64,000 nucleotides of DNA. Origin: Gemmatimonadota bacterium. GTDB lineage: Bacteria > Latescibacterota > UBA2968 > UBA8231. Below are positions 51,743 through 61,449 of the stretch, one piece after another; position 1 is the stretch's first letter, and each line of letters starts with the position of its first letter. Below the pieces are notes generated by a model. It had not been told where the DNA came from, made no database searches, and saw nothing but the letters and a program-made list of their open reading frames with translations. The stretch lies in NCBI GenBank assembly GCA_018673255.1, contig JABHDC010000154.1:1-64000 (forward strand), in the 5' to 3' direction. The position numbers and the translations under genes are program-made.

Positions 51743-52735
51743 TCAGTTGGTTACGTGAATGGCCTCGATGACCTCAGACTGCCCATCGATTGTGATGGAG
51801 TAGGCGAAACCCTTGTCGGACCCCGCGCCGCCGTAGCGGCCGTGGCGATCGATGGCGACAAAGTTCACGTGTACGTCAGCAAGAGACATGGGGTCCTTAC
51901 GTCCGATACTCTCCACGGTCTCGATGCAGGCCTCTTCGGGGGTGGCGCCACGTGCCATCAGTTCGACGGTCAGGAATGTGCCGCAATACCGCATTACATT
52001 TTCGCCCACGCCTGTAGCGCCGGCGGCGCCGACCTTGCCGTCCACATACAGTCCCCCACCGATGATGGGCGAATCACCGACGCGGCCGGGTAGTTTGTAG
52101 CCCCAGCCACTCGTCGAGCAACCACCTGCCAGGGTACCGTCGGCGGCGCGGCCGATGAGGGCGATGGTGTCATGGCTTTCCTGCAGGCTCATCTCCACCT
52201 GCTCCTTCTTCCATTCCTCCCACTTCTGCCGACGATCCTCCGTCAACAGGTCGACGGCCTCGAGGCCCTCGTCGATGGCGAACTGACGTGCGCCTTCACC
52301 GACGAGCATGACGTGCTTCGTCTTTTCCATCACGCGGCGAGCCACGGAGATCGGATGGGCGATGCCCGTCATACCGCCCACACTGCCGGCATTGTAGGTC
52401 GTGCCATCCATGATACAGGCGTCCAGTTCAACGACACCCCCGGCGTTGGGGGTGCCACCCAGGCCAACGGAGTGATTTTCGGCGTCTGCCTCGACGAGTC
52501 GGATACCCCCCTCGATCGCATCCAGCAGGCTCCCACTTGCGAGGGTTCGCTGCGCCTCTTCATTGGCGAATCTTCCAAAGGCCCAGGTGGAGGCGAAAAT
52601 TGATCCGTCAATGTGCTCTACTTGATCCATGGCATCCGCAGGACGAGTTGTGGTGCCGCAGCCAACAGTGGCTCCGGCAGCCGCCAGAGCGGCAGATCGG
52701 GACAGGAAATTGCGGCGTGACAGTGGTGTCGACAT
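51743..52735 (-). CDS. Exported glycosylasparaginase (N4-(beta-N-acetylglucosaminyl)-L-asparaginase)
   Basis: This Ntn-hydrolase family cleaves the GlcNAc-Asn bond of glycopeptides. The 330-aa precursor begins MSTPLSRRNFLSRSAALAAA, a Tat signal, and has a possible lipobox ATVGC at residue 26. Autocleavage should occur before the Thr of SHDTIALIGR, giving alpha and beta chains. GGTPNAGGVVELDACIMDG and GCSTSGWGYKLPGRVGDSPI are also conserved. Export suggests use on extracellular glycopeptides. Confidence 0.9.
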   Translation of the reverse strand: MSTPLSRRNFLSRSAALAAAGATVGCGTTTRPADAMDQVEHIDGSIFASTWAFGRFANEEAQRTLASGSLLDAIEGGIRLVEADAENHSVGLGGTPNAGGVVELDACIMDGTTYNAGSVGGMTGIAHPISVARRVMEKTKHVMLVGEGARQFAIDEGLEAVDLLTEDRRQKWEEWKKEQVEMSLQESHDTIALIGRAADGTLAGGCSTSGWGYKLPGRVGDSPIIGGGLYVDGKVGAAGATGVGENVMRYCGTFLTVELMARGATPEEACIETVESIGRKDPMSLADVHVNFVAIDRHGRYGGAGSDKGFAYSITIDGQSEVIEAIHVTN

Positions 52736-52879
52736 GTGGGTTGTGCTCCCTGAGTCGAGACATTTCGAAGGAGAAAGGGCTCCGAACAGCTGCAGCGGCC
52801 AATCTTACATCATGTGGTCGTGTTTTGCCAGACTGATGGGTGATTCTGATGCACAAGTAATGCAATTACCGCCAGTCCC

Positions 52880-52927
52880 AAAAAACAAACGTTTGGACCA
52901 GTGTGGGGAGTCAAAAAACATTTGGAC
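52880..52927 (+). repeat. Direct repeat AAAAAACA...TTTGGAC near a promoter
   Basis: The first copy (52880-52897) contains the palindrome CAAACGTTTG. The second copy (52913-52927) is shorter, and its TTTGGAC contains the -35 box of the following gene. The copies are about 30 bp apart (roughly three helical turns), suggesting a regulator binding two sites. Confidence 0.5.
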
Positions 52928-52950
52928 GCCTATTGCTCTCCCCCTATCTT
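52922..52950 (+). promoter_or_regulatory. Predicted promoter of the CBM9-like gene
   Basis: TTGGAC (52922-52927) and TATCTT (52945-52950) are 17 bp apart. Transcription would begin near 52957, giving a leader of about 60 nt that contains a small GGACC/GGTCC hairpin. Confidence 0.65.
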
Positions 52951-53016
52951 CAAATCTGTTCTGTACGGACCCCTCGGTCCGCTGATTCCGCGAACAAACC
53001 GCCAAGGAGCGAACAC

Positions 53017-53988
53017 ATGCGGAAGTTTCTCGTAGCAGGGGTTGCCACCCTGCTCGTCGCCGGCGCTGCCAGCGCCCAGTTTTTTGATCCGCCCGCCCTT
53101 GAGGATCGCAACGGCAGCACGGGTCTGCCGTTCTACATGCTCGAGGTGCCTGATGCTGGTTCCATGAATATGGACGGCAACAGCAGCGACTGGGGTTGGT
53201 TCGATCCCGAGTACACGCTCACGATGGACGAGTGGCGTGATGAGGGTGATCGTCCGACACCGGCGCGTTCTGATCTGAACATCACCACCTTCCTGGCTTG
53301 GAAGGGCGGCGATGTGAATCGTTGGTACTGCTTCATGGAAGCCTTTGACGATGTCCTGGTTCATGATGGCACCAGCGTCATTCGTTGGAATGGTGACATG
53401 CTGCAGGTCGGTCACGATCCTCAGGATCACGGCCGCCAGCGTGGTCCCGCTTCTGGCTACACCATGGAATGGATGATGGCGCCCGGTGATGTCACCGAGC
53501 CCAACAATGTCACCTTCCGTTATGGTGGCGTCGAAGGTGAGCCCGACACGTGGGGCGAGTATGGTACCGAGCCCTGGATCCAGCACACTGTGACCGTCGA
53601 CCCGCCGGAGGCTTTTGCCGCCGATCTGTGGACCGATGGTGGCACGACCATCTATGAGTTCAGCATCAAGGTCCTGGCTTTCCAGGATGACGCCGGCCCA
53701 GCTGCCAGCGAAGAGTGGCAGATGGACGCCGTCGCCGGCGATGCTGGCGCTGGTTTCCCGATCGCTTTCTGGTATGAAGATGGTGAGGGTCCGGATTCTG
53801 GATTCGGCAACGACGAAGACGGCAATCACCTCGGCTCCAACGACTACACCATCCGTGGTCCGGAAGCCTCTGGTCGTCAGTACTACGCTCTGACCACCCT
53901 GCTTCGCATTGGTGAGTACACCGCTGGTTCGGGTGCTACCGCCGTCGAGACGTCGACTTGGGGTAACATCAAGAACTCCTTCCATTAG
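53017..53988 (+). CDS. Secreted CBM9-like protein
   Basis: The 323-aa product has AAGGAG eight bases before its ATG and a clear signal peptide (MRKFLVAGVATLLVAGAASAQ). The body resembles family 9 carbohydrate-binding or DOMON-like beta-sandwiches: MDGNSSDWGWFDPEYTL, ITTFLAWKGGDVNRWYCF, a VLVHDGTSVIRWNGDMLQVG strand pair and late GSNDYTIRGPEASGRQYYAL. The codon use looks biased to highly expressed genes. Probable role is binding or protection at the surface; sugar binding is inferred. Confidence 0.82.
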   Translation: MRKFLVAGVATLLVAGAASAQFFDPPALEDRNGSTGLPFYMLEVPDAGSMNMDGNSSDWGWFDPEYTLTMDEWRDEGDRPTPARSDLNITTFLAWKGGDVNRWYCFMEAFDDVLVHDGTSVIRWNGDMLQVGHDPQDHGRQRGPASGYTMEWMMAPGDVTEPNNVTFRYGGVEGEPDTWGEYGTEPWIQHTVTVDPPEAFAADLWTDGGTTIYEFSIKVLAFQDDAGPAASEEWQMDAVAGDAGAGFPIAFWYEDGEGPDSGFGNDEDGNHLGSNDYTIRGPEASGRQYYALTTLLRIGEYTAGSGATAVETSTWGNIKNSFH

Positions 53989-54035
53989 GCCACACGGCGT
54001 CTTGACGCCGCGAACCTGATGAAAGACTGATGTTT

Positions 54036-54080
54036 GATCGGGCCAGTCGGAGTGTCATCCGGCTGGCCCGATCTGCTTTT
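54036..54080 (+). terminator. Terminator after the CBM9-like gene
   Basis: GATCGGGCCAG and CTGGCCCGATC form an 11-bp stem, extended by inner pairing, followed by TGCTTTTGC. Confidence 0.75.
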
Positions 54081-54130
54081 GCTTCCTACTCTTCCCGTCG
54101 TACCTTTGCTCGATCACTCGCCAGAAGAGG

Positions 54131-54862
54131 ATGAAATCGGTGAAACGCTGGTATGTCAGTAGCCTGGTGGCCTTCGTCGCCCTGCTCGTCGTGTCTGCCT
54201 GCGGCCGCTATTTCGCCACTCCATTGCAGCCTGCCACCGAGCAGGCCGCAGGGATGACCGTCAACGACGACGGCTCGATCACCTATGATCTGGATCGTCT
54301 GGCGATCACACTGCGACCCATGACCGACGAGGAAATGAATCGCCTCGCGTCGCCTTCTGGTGATGAGTCTGTCAATCCCTATACATTCGGAGACCTCGTC
54401 AAGCCGGGCGAGACCTGGACGGAGACACGGTTCACCGTGTTCCGGTTGCAGGTGGCGAACTATCAGTTTCCCAAAGTCCGCATCGATCCGGTCAGTAGTC
54501 AGATCTCGGCCGGCAATCATCGTGTTTACGCCCCGCTCAGTTTTTCGGATCTCTACGATTACTACCGAGCACACTGGCTCGGGCGCACAGGGCAGGGCCG
54601 CGTTGAGTTCCGAGACCGGACGGACATGCTGAATCGGACCCTGTTCGCTGACGACTTCATCTTCAGCGGCAGTGACGCTGACGGATTTGTCGTCTTCCCA
54701 CGACTCGACGATGACGTGCGCCAGATCCAGGTGAGCTTGAGAGACATCGCCGTTCGTTTCGATTACACCGATGAACCCGTGGAGACGATCGATCTGACCT
54801 TCGAGTTCGATCGCGACATCCTCCGCGGAAAAACGCCCGCCGATGCGGTGAGAGACAACTGA
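54131..54862 (+). CDS. Lipoprotein of unknown function
   Basis: The 243-aa product has a lipobox LVVSAC (Cys 24) followed by Gly. It then has a beta-rich body with no family I recognise. A segment ASPSGDESVNPYTFGDLVKPG and a DLTFEFDRDILRG ending are notable. It starts the surface operon: the next gene begins 4 bp after its stop. It may be an anchor or chaperone for the following tail-tagged proteins; this is inference from order. Confidence 0.78.
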   Translation: MKSVKRWYVSSLVAFVALLVVSACGRYFATPLQPATEQAAGMTVNDDGSITYDLDRLAITLRPMTDEEMNRLASPSGDESVNPYTFGDLVKPGETWTETRFTVFRLQVANYQFPKVRIDPVSSQISAGNHRVYAPLSFSDLYDYYRAHWLGRTGQGRVEFRDRTDMLNRTLFADDFIFSGSDADGFVVFPRLDDDVRQIQVSLRDIAVRFDYTDEPVETIDLTFEFDRDILRGKTPADAVRDN

Positions 54863-54866
54863 ACAC

Positions 54867-56894
54867 ATGCATTGTGTCAGGACTCGGATTTGGCATCGCG
54901 TTTGGGGTACCTGCGCCGTTATCGGCCTGATGGCCATCGGGGCGTACGGGCAGTTGCAGACTTGGCGCGTCGGTGGCACCGGCGATGCCTGGAATGATGT
55001 TGCTTCGTCTCAGAGTGGAGCACTCGAAGTCGATGGGGGGCTTCAGCCTCTCGAGCTGGAGACCGGAGCGAATCTCCTCCAGCTCCTCCAAGCGTCCGGA
55101 CTCGATTGGATCAACGATCAGCCTGACGACTACCGGGCGTCCGGTCAGCCCCGCACCTGGTCGAGGGACGGGCTGTTCAATCAGGTCGATGGTCCTCTCG
55201 CTCTGGTCGACGGCAATCCATCGACATCTTCCGAGAATATTTTCAAAGCGGCCATCAATCAGTCCGGTGCTTCCTTCTTCTGGGATTTTGGCGCGCCATT
55301 CCCTCTGAATCGGATTCGATTCTTTCCCGATCCCAATGATGAGGATTCCTTCATCAAGGCCTTCGAGATTCGGGTCAACGATGGAGAGACCTACAACGAC
55401 ATCAACCGGCCCGTATACGAGACCCTGCGCCGCGTCGAGGTCAATGCCGAAAGTGTTGTCGATCTGGAATTTGCTCCGCTGCAAGGGCGCTTCCTGCAAT
55501 TGCTGGTTCTGTCGAAGACGCCTTTCAATCTGGCCGAATTCGAGGTCTACGGTGAAGGGTTCGTTCCCGTCGCCAGTTATGAGTCGGAGCTTCATCCATT
55601 CGGCGCATCGGTGAATTTCGGTGATCTGCGGCTGTGGTCGTCGAGACTGGTGCGCGAGGGTGGCGAGGAGGCCGATGCGAATGACCGTCCGACGGCCGTA
55701 TTCCAGATGCGCACAGGCGCAGACGATTCACCCTTCGTCTACATCCGGCGCGATCGTGAGACCGGGGCGCAGGAAGAGGTGAGTTTCGAGGAATACAACT
55801 CGCGCCTGCCCCGCCAGGCCCTGTTTCAACTGGATCCGGAAACGGGTGCTCTGCTCGGAGAGGTCGATCGAACGACCTATTTCGCCCTTCCCGTCAACGA
55901 ACAGGGGCCAGTGAGAGATTTCGTCAAGGGTGACATTCGGGGTGACGTGGACAACTGGAGCCCCTGGTCAGTGCCCATCACGATCGATTCGACGGGAGCA
56001 ATCGAGACACCGGTGAGTCTGCAGAGTCCAAGGGGGTTTCTGCAATTCCGTGTCGCCTTCAGCGGTGACGCGGACAATGTCATACGCATCGACTCATTGG
56101 AGATCGACCACTTTCCCGGCCTCGTGACGGATGCGGTGGGTGAACTGGCGCTGGCGAGTGATCCTCGTCCTGAGACGGGCATTCCGGAGGTGGCCGGCGG
56201 CGTGGATACAAGCTTCGTCCTGGACATCCGAACTGATTTCGTCGGCGCGAATCTGCCCGGTTACCGCGGCATGCGTGTTACCTCGTTCCCGGCCCCAGTG
56301 TTTGAGCATCTGCTGGTCGGCGACCCGTTGCAGCCCCTGGCAGACGCCCAGGTTCTGCCGACCGACGATGGCTTCGATGTCTTCTTTGATCCAGTCACGG
56401 CTGCCAACAATCAGCCTCTCCGGGTCTCCTTCAAGATGCGATTGCTCGAGCACAATACGCCGATCAATGTGTGGCTGATCAACGATGTGGATTCACCACC
56501 ACATCCCGTGCGGCCCGGTGACGCGTCGGAAGCGATCTCCACAGGGGTCACCAATGCCTTCACGTTGGAGACCCGCCCCATCGTGGAGGCCCGACTGTCG
56601 ACGACGGTCGTGACGCCGAATGGCGATGGGATCAACGACGCGACCGGTATTCTACTGATTCTTTCTCAGTTCACCGGTGACGTCGATGTGGACGTTGAGA
56701 TCTTCGATCTGTCGGGTCGACGTGTCCGGCACCTGATTTCAGGTCGGCAGCCGGCCGGTGCATCCAACGAGAGTTGGGACGCCCGCGATGATGGTGGTGA
56801 CCTGGTGCCCCCAGGTCTTTACCTGTTGCGCGTCCGAGCCAAGACCGATGCGGAGACATTCCAGAGCGCACAGTCGATGGGAGTCGTGTATTGA
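54867..56894 (+). CDS. Secreted discoidin-like protein with CHU_C/FlgD-like C-terminal tail (paralogue 1)
   Basis: The 675-aa product has a signal ending GAYGQ and then a mostly beta body. A discoidin (F5/8 type C)-like segment at about 110-235 has LVDGNPSTSSENIF, then FFWDFGAPFPLNRIRFFPD, and ends LAEFEVYGEGF. The C-terminal 100 residues have TVVTPNGDGINDATG, IFDLSGRRVRHL, WDARDDGGDLVPPGLYLLRV and end in MGVVY. This is the gliding-motility-associated/type IX sorting-like arrangement. It is first of three tandem paralogues and overlaps the next gene by 4 bp. Confidence 0.85.
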   Translation: MHCVRTRIWHRVWGTCAVIGLMAIGAYGQLQTWRVGGTGDAWNDVASSQSGALEVDGGLQPLELETGANLLQLLQASGLDWINDQPDDYRASGQPRTWSRDGLFNQVDGPLALVDGNPSTSSENIFKAAINQSGASFFWDFGAPFPLNRIRFFPDPNDEDSFIKAFEIRVNDGETYNDINRPVYETLRRVEVNAESVVDLEFAPLQGRFLQLLVLSKTPFNLAEFEVYGEGFVPVASYESELHPFGASVNFGDLRLWSSRLVREGGEEADANDRPTAVFQMRTGADDSPFVYIRRDRETGAQEEVSFEEYNSRLPRQALFQLDPETGALLGEVDRTTYFALPVNEQGPVRDFVKGDIRGDVDNWSPWSVPITIDSTGAIETPVSLQSPRGFLQFRVAFSGDADNVIRIDSLEIDHFPGLVTDAVGELALASDPRPETGIPEVAGGVDTSFVLDIRTDFVGANLPGYRGMRVTSFPAPVFEHLLVGDPLQPLADAQVLPTDDGFDVFFDPVTAANNQPLRVSFKMRLLEHNTPINVWLINDVDSPPHPVRPGDASEAISTGVTNAFTLETRPIVEARLSTTVVTPNGDGINDATGILLILSQFTGDVDVDVEIFDLSGRRVRHLISGRQPAGASNESWDARDDGGDLVPPGLYLLRVRAKTDAETFQSAQSMGVVY

Positions 56895-58978
56895 GCCAGC
56901 GACACAACATCCTGCGGGCATCGATCCAGGTAGCGGCGATCTTCGTCGCGATGACCGGCCAGAGCCACGGTCAGACTTCAGACTCCTGGGTCATCGGTGG
57001 TCAGACAGGCGAGCCCTGGGCCGATGCGGCCAAGCAGTGGATCGCCCTCGACGACTCGGTGAATCCTGGTGCCGTCCAGCCGTTGCAGATCTCGCACGAG
57101 TTCAATGTGATGCGAGAGACTGTTCGTAGCGCCGCCGTGTCGACGCAACGGAATCTCTTCGGATGGCGCTGGACCCTGCACAAGGGACCACGGCTGATCG
57201 AAGCCGACACATTGCAGGTGGGCTGGCACCCCCGTCTCTGGAATGCCGGCGCAGAGAACGCGAAGGCCCTCTCGACCGAACTCAATCTCGTCGACGGAGA
57301 TGAGATCACGGCCGCGCTGTCCTTCAGCCAGAACTCGACACAGAAGAAGAATGGCACCCCGAGTGGCATAAAGTTCATGACTTTTGACCTCGGCGTGTCG
57401 GTGCCCATTGACAGCGTCGTGTTTTTTCCGCCGCAGAGCGGCATTACGGAGGGGCAGCGGTCGCGCGAGCTCTTCCCCATCAACTTCGAGATCAGCAGGT
57501 CGAACACACCTGCGGAGTGGCTGATCTTCGAGGATGAGACGACGTCGATCGGATCCGGTGGCTACCACCCCCTCGATGAAGTCATTGGCGCGACCTTTGC
57601 GAATAACAGCAGCGTCGTATCTCTGACGCCACCGCCGGCCTTCACGCGGTTCCTGCGCTTTCGCGTCGGTCAGGAAATGCGGACGGTCCTGATGGCCGAA
57701 TTCAAGGCCTTCGGTCGTGGTTATCCGCAGGAGGCGCGCTACGTTTCAGAGCCGCATTTCTTTGGTACGCCGGTCAGTTTCGGTAGTGTCACCTGGAATT
57801 TCACCCGGTACCGGCAGGCGCCGTCCGGTGAGATCGTTGAAGATCCCACAGCACCGGTTGAACTGGTCCTGAGGACCCGGGCCGGCGGCGACAGCGATCC
57901 CATGGCGTACTTCATCTTCGACGACCTCGGTCGTCCGCTGCGGGTCGAATCGATTGACTACTTCAAGGCGCCGGCCGTAGAGGGTCGCTTCAGTGAAGGC
58001 GTACCGGGGTTTCGCGCGTCACGTGATGACGACACGGAGAACTGGAACAACTGGTCCGTGGCCTACGAACATTCGGGGGCCCAGAACAAGTCTTCTGATG
58101 GCAGCAAGTACCTGCAATTTGAATTCCAGATTGTCACCGAAGACCCGCTGACCTTCGGCGTTCTCGACAGTCTCTCTTTCGAGGTCTCGCCCCTGCTGGC
58201 TGACAGTGCGCTGGCTGAAGTCTCTCTAGACGGTTCACCGGTCACAATCGAGGGACAAATCGAGGTTCCGCTGGGCGTCGACACGCTCTTCGTCTACGAC
58301 CTGCGGACCGTTGCCGGTGATGACGCGCTGGCCGGTTACGATGGCTTGGAACTCCTGGTGCCTGCAGCGGCCCGGTTTGTTGACCTCGAAGTCGATGGCA
58401 TACAGCTGACCGAAGGTGTCGATTTCGAATTGGCAGAAGAGACCGGTCGCATCGTGCTGCTCTTCCCGCAATCGATCCAGACCGATACAGCGATGCGCGT
58501 GCGTTTCCGGAGTGCCATCTTCCAGGCCTCCATCTTTCTGGAGGGACGCATCTTCAATCAGGAGGCCGGCGTTCGTCTGCCGCAGTCGGTTGAGGCCGGC
58601 AATGCCCGCACCGATGTCAGCAGCAATGACGTGCAGGTCATCGCCAGTGACACGAGGTTTGGCGTCCTGAGACAGGTCAGTCTGTCGACACCCGTCATCA
58701 CGCCGAATGGCGATGGTGCCAATGACGAGGTGGCGGTCATCTTCGACCTGTATGGTGTACAGGACAGTGGTCTGTCGATTGAGATCTACGATCTGGCCGG
58801 ACGACGGGTGCGCGTCGTGATGGCTGGCCGAGCAGAGTCAGGGCCCTTCGCCCCGACCTGGGACGGTAAGGACGACGCAGGAGAGGCTGTAGCTCCGGGC
58901 CTCTATCTGATTCGCGTCGAAGTTGATGTGGATGATGGCACTCTAGCCCGCATCCAACCAGTGGCGGTCGCTTACTAG
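56891..58978 (+). CDS. Secreted discoidin-like protein with CHU_C/FlgD-like C-terminal tail (paralogue 2)
   Basis: The 695-aa product starts at a TTG overlapping the upstream stop (TTGA) and has a signal ending GQSHGQ. A discoidin-like half has FMTFDLGVSVPIDSVVFFPP and ends LMAEFKAFGRGYP. A beta-rich middle follows, including a DLRTVAGDDALAGYDGLELL segment. The tail has PVITPNGDGANDEVAV, IYDLAGRRVRVV, WDGKDDAGEAVAPGLYLIRV and ends in VAVAY. The organisation matches its neighbours although overall sequence identity looks low. Confidence 0.84.
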   Translation: MSQRHNILRASIQVAAIFVAMTGQSHGQTSDSWVIGGQTGEPWADAAKQWIALDDSVNPGAVQPLQISHEFNVMRETVRSAAVSTQRNLFGWRWTLHKGPRLIEADTLQVGWHPRLWNAGAENAKALSTELNLVDGDEITAALSFSQNSTQKKNGTPSGIKFMTFDLGVSVPIDSVVFFPPQSGITEGQRSRELFPINFEISRSNTPAEWLIFEDETTSIGSGGYHPLDEVIGATFANNSSVVSLTPPPAFTRFLRFRVGQEMRTVLMAEFKAFGRGYPQEARYVSEPHFFGTPVSFGSVTWNFTRYRQAPSGEIVEDPTAPVELVLRTRAGGDSDPMAYFIFDDLGRPLRVESIDYFKAPAVEGRFSEGVPGFRASRDDDTENWNNWSVAYEHSGAQNKSSDGSKYLQFEFQIVTEDPLTFGVLDSLSFEVSPLLADSALAEVSLDGSPVTIEGQIEVPLGVDTLFVYDLRTVAGDDALAGYDGLELLVPAAARFVDLEVDGIQLTEGVDFELAEETGRIVLLFPQSIQTDTAMRVRFRSAIFQASIFLEGRIFNQEAGVRLPQSVEAGNARTDVSSNDVQVIASDTRFGVLRQVSLSTPVITPNGDGANDEVAVIFDLYGVQDSGLSIEIYDLAGRRVRVVMAGRAESGPFAPTWDGKDDAGEAVAPGLYLIRVEVDVDDGTLARIQPVAVAY

Positions 58979-58991
58979 CCGTCTATCGGGA

Positions 58992-61430
58992 ATGACCATG
59001 AGAACGAAATTGCGCACATCTACGATTCTGACTGGCATGAGTCTGTCTGGGCTGCTGCTCACGGTCATGCCTTCCGTGAGCCAAGACCTTGTCTTCGACA
59101 CGGACGACTTTTCCACTTGGCAGCACCCGGTGGGGCTCGTCAATGTGGCCGACGACGGTGTCACGGTCAGACGATTCGGTACGACGTTCAACGCGGTGGC
59201 GGACATCAACGACCACTCGTCCACGACGATCGGGAATTTTGGATCGCGAACGGCCCGTACGCCGTCGAGCCAGTTCTCAGCCGACCGGATCCGTGATCAG
59301 GATGAGAACACGTGGTGGAAGCCGAGTGCGGCTGACCCTGTGCAGCTGTGGTGGATCGAGCTGGATCTCGGGCGGGCAGTGGTGGCCGACAAGATCCGCT
59401 TCAGATTTCCCGACGAGGAGGGCGCGCGGCCCTTCGAATTCTTCAATGTCTTTGCCAGCCCAGGGATTCCCGTTTTCGGCAGTCCCACGCCCCTGATCGT
59501 CTACACCCGGGTGGGGCGGCCGATCAGCAACAATACGGAGCGGGTCGTCGAATTCGATCTGAAGTCGACCGGGCTGCGTGGCGCCTCGGGGGCACACCTC
59601 GACACAAACTCCACGATGGATTTTGACGTCATCCGGTTCATCCGGTTTGAGGCGACGGGTGCAACACTCGATGCAGCGCTGGCGGAGATCGAGGTGGATG
59701 GCGTCGGCTACAACCTGTCCTCCATGGTCGGCTCGCCATTGCGTCGTGAGAGGGGAGAGCCGCACTGGGGCGGGACGACATGGACGTCGAAGGATCGTGA
59801 CTGCGAAGGTTGTGGCAAGGGGAGTGGCGCGGACGAGATGCTGGATGAGGATCTCGCGTTCCGCACCTGGACGATCGAGGGTTCGGACAAGGGTGACTGG
59901 CGCAAGTCGGGCGTCTGGCACGTTGTCGATTTTGGGTCTGTCTTCCGAGCGAATCGGGTCATCTTCTTCCCCATCCACGGCGGCCAGAGCCCGGTGATGT
60001 ATGGCTTCCAGCGAGACAAGCAGGGATCGTGGCAGAATTTCGACTTCCTCATCTCCGATGGTTCACCGAGCAACAGTGCCGATCTGGTCACTGAAGGCCC
60101 ATACCACTACGATTTGCTTTCTGAAATCGCCAATGGAACCAATTCCAACACCGACCCGCGTTACCGCTCGCATTTTGGTCGTTACTTGTTCGATCTGAAT
60201 TTCGAACCTCTGGACATGCGCCTGTTCCTGTGGCGGGTGACCAAGCCTGAGCAGTTTCACCGAGCGCTGCAGTTGTTCGTGTTCCACGCCGAAGGCTTTC
60301 CACGGCAGGTCGAGCTCGAATCTGAGGATGTCTTTCTGGGCGGTGCCCGCAGCATCCGCTCCATAGAATGGGACGCTGACATTCCGCCAGGCACCCGGAT
60401 CGAGGTTGATACGCAGACCGGAAATGGTTTCGACGAGATCACCCGTTATTACCTGATCAATGGTAAAGAGGTGACCAAGGCTGCCTACGATGCGGCAAAG
60501 AAGCGCAACAGGGGTGACATCATCGTCTTCCAGGTACGGGATGACACATGGAGCGACTGGAGCGATCCGCACCGCTTCTCCGGTCAGGACTTCCAGTCGC
60601 CGTCGCCACGGACGTGGTTGCATACGAGGGTCAGACTGATCAGCGAAGACCCCGACGTCATGCCAACGTTGCGCTCACTGCGATTCATCGCCAATGCTCC
60701 CGTCGTGTCAGCGGGGCTGACGGGCACGATCTCGCCCCGCGAAGCCTTCGTCGATTCGTTGCAGGAGTTTCGTTATACCATCCTGTTGGAAGGCACCAGC
60801 GGCCGCGACGTGGGCTTCAACCGCGTCATCGTGGGTATTCCACCAGGGGTGGCCGATGTAGAATTCGTTGGCGCCACCATCGGTGGCGAGTCGGTTGAGG
60901 CAATACCCGAGATGGTCGCTGATTCCCTCATCATCACGCTGCCGCCTCCTGTGGTGAAACGGGATTCGGTCGAGGTCATGTTCAGAGCCAGATTGACCGA
61001 GACGCCAACCGTCTTTGATGCCCTTGTCCTGAATTCCAGACAGGAAGACAACCAGCAGGGCGTCGTACCAGCAGAATTCGATGCGCAGCAGGTTTTCCTG
61101 CCGGATGCCATCTCGAGCAGGAAACTGGTACGCAGTCTGAACCACACATCGACCTTTACGCCGAATGGCGATGGCATCAACGATCTGATGGAGCTCAGTT
61201 TCACGATCGTGAAGACTGATCGCGAACCTGAGGTCTCGATTTATACTCTTGCCGGCCAACGGCTGGCGCAGCTGGAGAGTCTGAGCCAGCAGGCCGGCCG
61301 AGCTCGCTTTGAATGGAATGGCGAGGTCGACGGCAGCACAGTGCCCCCTGGTGTCTACATCCTGCGTATCGAGGTCGACACTGACGCCCGTAACGAACGC
61401 GTGCACCGAACAGTGCACGTGGCGTACTGA
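58992..61430 (+). CDS. Secreted discoidin-like protein with CHU_C/FlgD-like C-terminal tail (paralogue 3)
   Basis: The 812-aa product has a signal ending VMPSVSQ. Two discoidin-like halves can be seen: WIELDLGRAVVADKIRFRFP with ALAEIEVDGVGY, and HVVDFGSVFRANRVIFFP later. A short Cys-pair loop KDRDCEGCGKGSG lies between them. The tail has TFTPNGDGINDLMEL, IYTLAGQRLAQL, WNGEVDGSTVPPGVYILRI and ends in VHVAY. A second ATG at 58998 is better placed behind GGGA and may be the true start. It is followed by the outer-membrane gene after 19 bp. Confidence 0.84.
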   Translation: MTMRTKLRTSTILTGMSLSGLLLTVMPSVSQDLVFDTDDFSTWQHPVGLVNVADDGVTVRRFGTTFNAVADINDHSSTTIGNFGSRTARTPSSQFSADRIRDQDENTWWKPSAADPVQLWWIELDLGRAVVADKIRFRFPDEEGARPFEFFNVFASPGIPVFGSPTPLIVYTRVGRPISNNTERVVEFDLKSTGLRGASGAHLDTNSTMDFDVIRFIRFEATGATLDAALAEIEVDGVGYNLSSMVGSPLRRERGEPHWGGTTWTSKDRDCEGCGKGSGADEMLDEDLAFRTWTIEGSDKGDWRKSGVWHVVDFGSVFRANRVIFFPIHGGQSPVMYGFQRDKQGSWQNFDFLISDGSPSNSADLVTEGPYHYDLLSEIANGTNSNTDPRYRSHFGRYLFDLNFEPLDMRLFLWRVTKPEQFHRALQLFVFHAEGFPRQVELESEDVFLGGARSIRSIEWDADIPPGTRIEVDTQTGNGFDEITRYYLINGKEVTKAAYDAAKKRNRGDIIVFQVRDDTWSDWSDPHRFSGQDFQSPSPRTWLHTRVRLISEDPDVMPTLRSLRFIANAPVVSAGLTGTISPREAFVDSLQEFRYTILLEGTSGRDVGFNRVIVGIPPGVADVEFVGATIGGESVEAIPEMVADSLIITLPPPVVKRDSVEVMFRARLTETPTVFDALVLNSRQEDNQQGVVPAEFDAQQVFLPDAISSRKLVRSLNHTSTFTPNGDGINDLMELSFTIVKTDREPEVSIYTLAGQRLAQLESLSQQAGRARFEWNGEVDGSTVPPGVYILRIEVDTDARNERVHRTVHVAY

Positions 61431-61449
61431 AAGACAATGGGAGAATGAC

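Noticed and set aside
52930..53985. A 351-aa open frame antisense to the CBM9-like gene
   Set aside because: The plus-strand gene has a signal peptide, ribosome-binding site, promoter and terminator; the antisense frame has none and matches nothing.
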